Source: Beta vulgaris subsp. vulgaris (taxonomy: Eukaryota; Streptophyta; Magnoliopsida; Caryophyllales; Amaranthaceae). Taken from it: DNA of 64,000 nt. Position 1 is the first letter of the stretch. Every line of letters starts with the position of its first letter. The stretch covers positions 6,391,507-6,455,506 of the forward strand of contig NC_079209.1 of assembly GCF_026745355.1 (NCBI RefSeq), written 5' to 3'. The notes beneath the pieces were generated by a model. It did not search any database. It had not been told where the DNA came from and saw nothing but the letters and a program-made list of their open reading frames with translations. Positions 58,299 through 64,000 of the stretch are shown here, piece by piece. The position numbers and the translations under genes are program-made.

Positions 58299-60809
58299 TT
58301 ATGCAGGTCCCGCACGACCGTTTACCTCTACATTACACGCAGATCGATCGAACCTCTTTACCTGTTGGCATCCATCAAGGTCGAATTCTTCACTTTCGAG
58401 CATCTTCTCAATAGCAGCTACCTCATTGCTCCATATACTGCCATCACCTGTGGAAGACTCAAGACAAAGTACCGCCTCCAAGGGGTCTCTATAGAGAGCT
58501 TGGGGCATGTTATCATGGCAAATTACATCAACCACATCAATACTCCAACACTTTTCCTCTAGCATAGGACTTTCAAAGCAGTGCTTAGATTAAAAGTGAC
58601 CTCATCATCTCCAACAGATAGTGTAAGCTTACCATTTTTCACATCAATGACAGCACCAGCAGTATGAAGGAATGGCCTACCCAAAATGATTGGAATCTGC
58701 CTATCCTCCTCCATATCAAGTACAACAAAGTCCACGGGAATAAAAAATTTACCTACTCTAACAGGTACATCCTCTAAAATACCTAGGGGGTATTTAACAG
58801 AACGGTCAGCCATTTGTAGAGTAATATTGGTAACTTTCAAACTTCCCATATTCAATTTGGAGGACACAGACAATGGCATAACACTCACACTAGCCCCCAA
58901 ATCGCATAAAGCTTTGTCAATGAACAAACTACCAATGTGACAAGGTATAGAGAAACTACCAGGGTCTTTTAATTTTGGTGGAGATTTATTTTGTAAAATG
59001 GCACTACATTCTTCAGTAAAAGCAACTGTCTCCACCTCGTTAAAAGCCCTTTTCCTAGTCAGGATATCTTTCATAAATTTAGCATAAGCAGGCACTTGAG
59101 TAATTAATTCCGTGAAAGGAACTGTTACCTGAAGATTCTTGACGGCTTCCAAAAACTTACCAAATTGCTTGTCCAGCTTACTCTTTAGGTGACGATTGGG
59201 GAACGGAAGTTTGATAGGAGGAATCTCAATAGCAGGCTTTTTGGCGTCATTGGTCTCTTCATGTTCAGTGGCTTGCTGAGAGTTCTCCTTGTCATTTTTA
59301 GCTTCAGCTGGGACCTGTTCCTCATCATTTTTCACGCTCAAAGTATCATCAATAGGCATGGGTGGTCCATTGTAGTGAGAACCACTGCGGAGAGTGATGG
59401 CATTTGCCGAATCTGTAGGCTGAACAGGTTGTGCTGGAAGAGCACCTTGTTGTCGAGTGGAATTCGAAGTAGCCAATTGTGCCAACTGATTCTCCAACAT
59501 CTTATTGTGAGCAAGAATGGACTCAATTTGTGCCTTGTCAGCTTGTCGATCCTTTTGCATTTGTAGCATCATGTTTCTCATCTCAACCATCATTGGATCG
59601 GCAGGAGGTGCTTGTTGAGATGGATTGAAAGGTGGTCTAGAGAAACCAGGAGGGTGTTGGGGAGGTGGTTGGTAGTATCGCTGGTTCAATTGTTGTGCTT
59701 GTGGTTGTGGTGCAGGAGGATTTAGGACATTAGTGCTCTTGTAAGACAAGTTAGGATGATTTCTCAACCCTGGATTGTATGTGTTGGAGTATGGGTTGTT
59801 CGACTGATATGTTTGAAAGGATTAACTTGTTCGAGAGAACTCCGACACTCTTGTGCCCAATGTCCAACTGTACCACAATTATCACACAAAATCACGGATG
59901 TAGTACCCAAAGCAGCAACACTTGCAGGAGAGGAGAGCTGCATATTGTCAAGCTTATTACTGATTGCATTCATCTGTGCAGCTAATAGGGATATAGAATC
60001 TATCTCATGCTTTCCACCCTTGTTAGCTAGTCCTCGAGGATTACCATATTGAGAGTTGTGGATAGCCATCTCCTCGATCAAATCATGAGCAGCATCAATT
60101 TCCAGTTTCATGAATCTCCCATTTGCTGCAGAGTCAAGGATAAGTCTTGAGTTGTTCCCCAAACCATTGTAGAATCCTTGAACTAGGAACCATTTTTGTA
60201 GTCCATGATGGGGACATTCTCTCTGAAGATCTTTAAATCTTTCCCATGCCTCATGTAAAGACTCATCAGTCCCTTGGGTGAAGTTTGTAATCTGACTAGC
60301 AACCTAGCAGTCTTCTCTGGAGGGTAGTACTTTCTGTAGAAAGCCAGAGCCAAGGTATTCCAATCAGTGATCCCAAGAGTGGCTCGATTAATCCCATTGT
60401 ACCACATTTTTGCCTTGTCTCGAAGTGAAAATGGGAAAAGAATCTCCCGAATCTGATCTTGTGTCACTCCCTGCTGCTTAATGGTAGAGCAATATTGGCA
60501 GAAATCTTGATAATGAAGATTGGGGTCTTCATTAGGTCCACACCAAATTGTTTTCTTTCGATCATGTTTAGCAATGCAAGGTTTGATCTCGAAATTTACA
60601 GCTTCGATTTCAGGCATTTGATTGCTTTTGGGAAGTTCAGCCAAAGAAGGTTGGGAAAAATCAGTAAGCCTCCGAGCCATCTCTGATTCTGGTGAAGCAA
60701 CAGAGTCAATGCTGGTAGAGTCAGAATCCAAAGGATTAACTTCCCTTGGATTATCTCGCAACTGTCTGGAAAAGTTCTTCTGTCTATGGCCACTAAAAAC
60801 CCGCGCCAA
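58299..60809 (-). pseudogene. gag-protease of the Athila-like element
   Basis: On the minus strand the frame opens at the primer site (no ATG until about residue 44). The capsid-like region (LHYQDFCQYCSTIKQQGVTQ, LRDKAKMWYNGI, FYRKYYPPEKTARLLVRLQT) runs to 60183. A break near 60170 follows, then a zinc knuckle CDNCGTVGHWAQEC (about 59855-59896). Another frame change near 59765 leads to a proline/glutamine-rich linker, a coiled stretch, and the protease with CDLGASVSVMP and IILGRPFLHTAGAVIDV, ending 58559 and weakly continuing to 58299. This order is that of Athila. The expected RT does not follow. Confidence 0.88.
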
Positions 60810-60813
60810 ATTT
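60796..60813 (-). promoter_or_regulatory. Primer-binding site of the Athila-like element
   Basis: On the minus strand aaatttGGCGCGGG follows the 5' LTR directly. The TGGCGC core fits the tRNA primer sites usual for Athila/Tat elements. Confidence 0.55.
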
Positions 60814-62237
60814 TGACAGGCTAAAGTCGTATCACCTTATCAAAAGTAATCCTAAGTCCTCTAACAAATAGTAGTCAGGGAAGTAGGGTCGAATCCACAG
60901 AGAAACAGTGTTCTTTTCCTAATTGTCAGTCAAATCTAGAGTATAGGAACGAGTGTTTGTGTGTAATTATACTAAACTAAACTATAACTAATTCAAGAAT
61001 TATCAATAATAAAAAGTCTAGGGCAAGGTTCACCAATGATCAATATTTCGGGATGAAATAAATCAACAATTAATAATGCAGTTAAACAGATTGATTCGCT
61101 CTCTCAAGTCTAAATCAAGCATAGAACGATATTAACAGGCTCTCGCAATTTATTAACACCAATTCTACCTATTGAAACTAGCCTTAATATCAAGTTTATA
61201 CCTCTCGGCGCATAACCTAATATTGCACACTATAACAATCAAATCTGGCCAAATTGGATTGAATAGATATAAATACATTCAATAGGAATCAACATGCATA
61301 ATAAAAATCAATACTTTAATTAAACATCCCTTCCTAATTGATCATGGATCCCCCTAAACCCTAGAAATAGACTACTCAATCATAATTGGGAAAAACATAT
61401 TCATAATTAAATAAGCAAACATGAATTAATACTAGAGGATTGAATAGAAATAAGAAGAGAAGAGAAATAATACCAATTGTTAGAACCAATCTTGCAAAAA
61501 TCAAAGCTTCTATTGAAAATTCAATGTAAAATGGAGAAAAAGCAAAACTAGCGTTCTTCAATAATTGAGAAAAAAGAAAAATAATCTTTTATGAATTAAT
61601 GACGGAAAAACCAAATAGAAAATAAGATAGGAAATAATAATATTCCCTTGAGTCTTTATACCTTTCTATTTCCTAAAACAACTAGAAAAATAGAGTCTAA
61701 TTCGTCAAAAGATAAAGCCTTATTCGACTAGGAAACCCGGAATAATCCGCGGCCGCGGATTTTCGGGCTGCAAAACAGCGTCAACTTGCAAAGACCATAT
61801 CTCCCAAACTAGAAGTCGTATCGGGGCGTGTAATATATCGTTGGAAAGCTCTTCAAGTCTAGTTTCCAACCCCACTGGAATCACGGAATTCCGATCTCGG
61901 ATAATAAGTTATGATCAAAAGAGTGCACATGACTCAATTTCCATACTTCTTTTAATACGTTTCCGCTATTTTGGTTGCAATCCGACTTGAAGATGCCCTT
62001 TGGACTTCTCATTTGACTTAGCTCCTTCCTAGATGCTTCTCATGCTTAAGCTTGTCCAATAATACTCCAATTGTGTTCTCAATACCTGAAAACTATCAAA
62101 AACACCGAAAACACACACAGAGTAATATCTTCTCAACTTAAGTAACTTTATGCAATTATGGACTAAGAATGCAACTAAATGATCCTAAAATGCAACCTAA
62201 ATGCATCATGAAATGCCTATATTAACATGACTTATCA
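60814..62237 (-). repeat. 5' LTR (right) of the Athila-like element
   Basis: 1424 bp, nearly identical to 49363-50795 apart from scattered 1-4 base differences (for example gggcaaggttc against gggcacaggttc). Confidence 0.92.
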
Positions 62238-62242
62238 AATGT

Positions 62243-62582
62243 CCGGAAAGATTTACCTATGTAAGCTAGAAGTTTGGCCGCTTCATCAAGTCTTAGGCTT
62301 GACTTGGAATGCTTATGAATGGATATGGACACCAAGGCTTCATAGGTGTCGGAGGTTTTAAGAACCTAGTTTATGTTTGTGTGTATTAGTAACTTCAATA
62401 ATTTGTAATGGTTATATGATTCAAAGCTTTGTCTATCATTATGATCTAAATTATTGTAAAGATTACTTTTACTAAATGGAAATTCAATCGTTAGATATTT
62501 CCATGATGCATGAACATGTGTGTTTGCGATTTATAGCAAGTTGAAAAACTTTTCAACATTACCCTATAAATGGGAGGAGGAT
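62243..62582 (+). other. Copia 3' untranslated part after the nested element
   Basis: Non-coding continuation of the Copia element broken at 49362. It ends with the purine tract aaatgggaggaggat at 62568-62582, directly before the 3' LTR. Confidence 0.75.
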
Positions 62583-63346
62583 TGTTGGAACATTTATAGG
62601 GTAATGGGTTTGAAACTCATAAGGGTATGTACTAGAAGAGGAGGAGGTCTAGTATGCAAAAGGCTAGAATGTATCAAGTGGCAAAACGCATTGATAAACC
62701 AAGGGAGACAGAAGACTGGCCGCGAGTCGCGACAAGCGTCGCGAGTCGCGACAGGCGTCGCGGGTCGCGACCAGCGCCTCGCGGCTCGCGAGCTTTTTTG
62801 CGAGTCGCGACGTGTCTTCTGCCTTGGAATGCGAAAAGTTGCCTCGACGGTTTTATATCCGTTGTGATGCTTTGTTGATCATTTTAATGAGTTTAAGGTC
62901 CTTTAATCAGTAGATTAAAGACCTTTGATGAGTGATTAAGATGGGGGTTATGTGATTAACCTCTCTAGTCAATGTGATTAAGTTGGGGGTTATGTGATTA
63001 ACCTCCCTAGTCAATGAAAGGTTTATTCTTCCTATATAAACCTTGGGATTCCTATGAGTGAAGGGTTGGAAGAAAATCTGATTTTCTATACTCTCAAATA
63101 CTTCTTGCTTTGCTTAAGAGAAACCTTGCAATCTTCTCTTGAGTGTTCTTCACAAACACAAAAACACAAGTTCTTGTTGATTCACTTAGAAGATCATCTA
63201 AGTGGATTGTTTCTCTCCATTGTATCTCATTAGTTATTTCGTGGTAACCCGGTGATCTTAGAGGGGCGAAATTAAACTAATAGGAAAGCGTAGTTTCCGT
63301 GCCTTGGAGTGGATATCCGGTTCTCTCATTGATCACACATCTAACA
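62583..63346 (+). repeat. 3' LTR of the Copia element
   Basis: 764 bp, TGTTGGAACA to CATCTAACA, followed by the target duplication GTTCA. It lacks about 23 bp of the CG-rich block present in the 5' LTR. Confidence 0.93.
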
Positions 63347-63703
63347 GTTCAAAATCCAAGTTTCAGAAGCAGGTGATCTTGGCCGGTGTAACAGTTGTTG
63401 TTTATCATGTATGGAGATGCAGAAATGATTATTATTGGATTCATAGTGTGGCTACTATTAGTAGTAGTATTACAAGAATTAAAAGTGAAACTAGCCTTAG
63501 AATCAATGTTGTAATGTCCCAGAAAATTGCTAGTCGACATTAGTAGTGGTTTATGCATTTGTAATGTGATATGATGTATGTATAGTTGTTTGTGTTCGTT
63601 CTCTTCTCCAAAAAGTCAAACCTAGTTGGTTTGTTTGGTTTAGAGTTTGGATAGGATGTATGGTGTTTGCCTGAACGAAATCTTACTTATTTAACAAAAA
63701 AAA
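63347..63703 (+). mobile_element. LINE 3' end with A-tail (right part of the Copia insertion target)
   Basis: Encodes the end of a LINE zinc-binding RVT region (SKSKFQKQVILAGVTVVVYH, VWRCRNDYYW, RIKSETSLRINVV) with a stop at 63543. A 3' UTR ends in a run of A at 63695-63703. It is contiguous in frame with 44434 without the Copia element. Confidence 0.8.
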
Positions 63704-63769
63704 ACTAGTAATATATGGAGATATGATAATATTATTGTTGATATATGTCTTGAATTATCTAGCTCTAGG

Positions 63770-64000
63770 AGTAATAAAACACGAGGGGTCTCACTACCCG
63801 ATCAGCGGGTCGTGGTCCAAGGGGAAAAGCCCTCGATGGGGAGTGGGGGGAAAGCCCTGGAGGGGGAGTGGAGGGAAATGCCTATCATTGGATTTAGATT
63901 AATTAGAAGGGTACTATATAAACCCTATAATTAATCTTTGCCTCCATGATTTTGCTGTAATATGTATTCCTCCTAAAGGTAATAAAAACGTTTCTTTTGT
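63770..64000 (+). mobile_element. LTR-like sequence at the window edge
   Basis: Contains ggggtctcactacccgatca, two aagccct...ggggagtg repeats, a TATA box (actatataaaccc, near 63916) and aataaaa near 63982. This is the layout of an LTR promoter and poly(A) region. The rest lies beyond the window, so the family is unknown. Confidence 0.4.

Larger units (their letters stand above)
49363..62237 (-). mobile_element. Athila-like Ty3/Gypsy element, rearranged, nested in Copia
   Basis: Full LTRs of 1433 and 1424 bp (49363-50795, 60814-62237) face a minus-strand gag-protease region. The target duplications are CATGT (49358-49362) and AATGT (62238-62242), one mismatch. Between gag-protease and the left LTR are a 3' non-coding region, a truncated third LTR (54914-55580), a pol fragment in the opposite orientation (53045-54850), and a second copy of the 3' non-coding region. 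No pol lies in the expected place or orientation. It is a rearranged element or an assembly chimera. Confidence 0.82.
44435..63346 (+). mobile_element. Ty1/Copia LTR retrotransposon split by a nested Gypsy element
   Basis: LTRs are 44435-45221 and 62583-63346, both TG...CA, with a perfect 5-bp target duplication GTTCA (44430-44434, 63347-63351). Domain order gag, protease, integrase, RT, RNase H (45254-49123) defines Copia. A purine tract aaatgggaggaggat abuts the 3' LTR. The LTRs differ by roughly nine substitutions (counted by eye) and one indel of about 23 bp, so the insertion is young. It is split at 49362 by an Athila-like element. No standard Met-tRNA primer site is present (see 45143-45239). 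Confidence 0.93.

Noticed and set aside
63304..63543. 79-aa ORF starting in the Copia LTR
   Set aside because: A fusion of LTR sequence with the LINE tail; annotated as the LINE fragment instead.

Overview
The window is nuclear DNA from a flowering plant, most likely a eudicot. It is AT-rich and has long introns, GT-AG splice sites, plant-type gene families and dense plant transposable elements. I could not fix the species. Four host genes are supported, all in the first 26 kb; from about 26.3 kb to the end the window is almost entirely nested retrotransposons.

Gene-bearing part (1-26 kb). The last part of a CCC1-type cation-chloride cotransporter gene lies at 1111-2201 (+). A complete ACD11-like sphingolipid transfer protein gene follows: TATA near 4714, probable 5' UTR exon, a 5 kb leader intron, and four coding exons at 9926-13556 (+) giving 204 aa. 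Two paralogous X8/CBM43 small secreted protein genes lie on the minus strand (18687-20908 and 23674-25553). Each has three exons, a 360-nt coding sequence and identical intron phases. Small elements with recognisable ends sit around and inside them: a Mutator-type MITE with 9-bp target duplication, a Harbinger-like and a Stowaway MITE in one X8 intron, a hAT-type element with 8-bp duplication, a LINE-derived retroposon with 18-bp duplication, and several tRNA-derived SINEs.

26.3-40.9 kb: an old, degenerate Tat-lineage Ty3/Gypsy element (+) with LTRs at both ends, gag, protease, RT, two RNase H regions, integrase, an antisense ORF and 3' tandem repeats. It is interrupted by a non-autonomous CACTA element, by two copies of one unusual TIR family (termini GGGTGCGTTCTC, 3-bp duplications), and probably by an antisense solo LTR.

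40.9-64 kb: a SINE, a long-TIR MITE, a CACTA-like terminus and LINE fragments. Then comes a young Ty1/Copia element (44435-63346, duplication GTTCA) inserted in a LINE. The Copia element is itself split by a minus-strand Athila-like Gypsy element (49363-62237). That element has an intact gag-protease region, but its only pol segment is a truncated, oppositely oriented fragment ending at a T/A/T homopolymer tract. The window closes in another LTR-like sequence.

The observation I rate highest is in the Copia element. It lacks the usual initiator-Met tRNA primer-binding site; instead the 16 bases starting 2 nt after the 5' LTR are perfectly complementary to 16 bases inside the LTR, which suggests self-priming.
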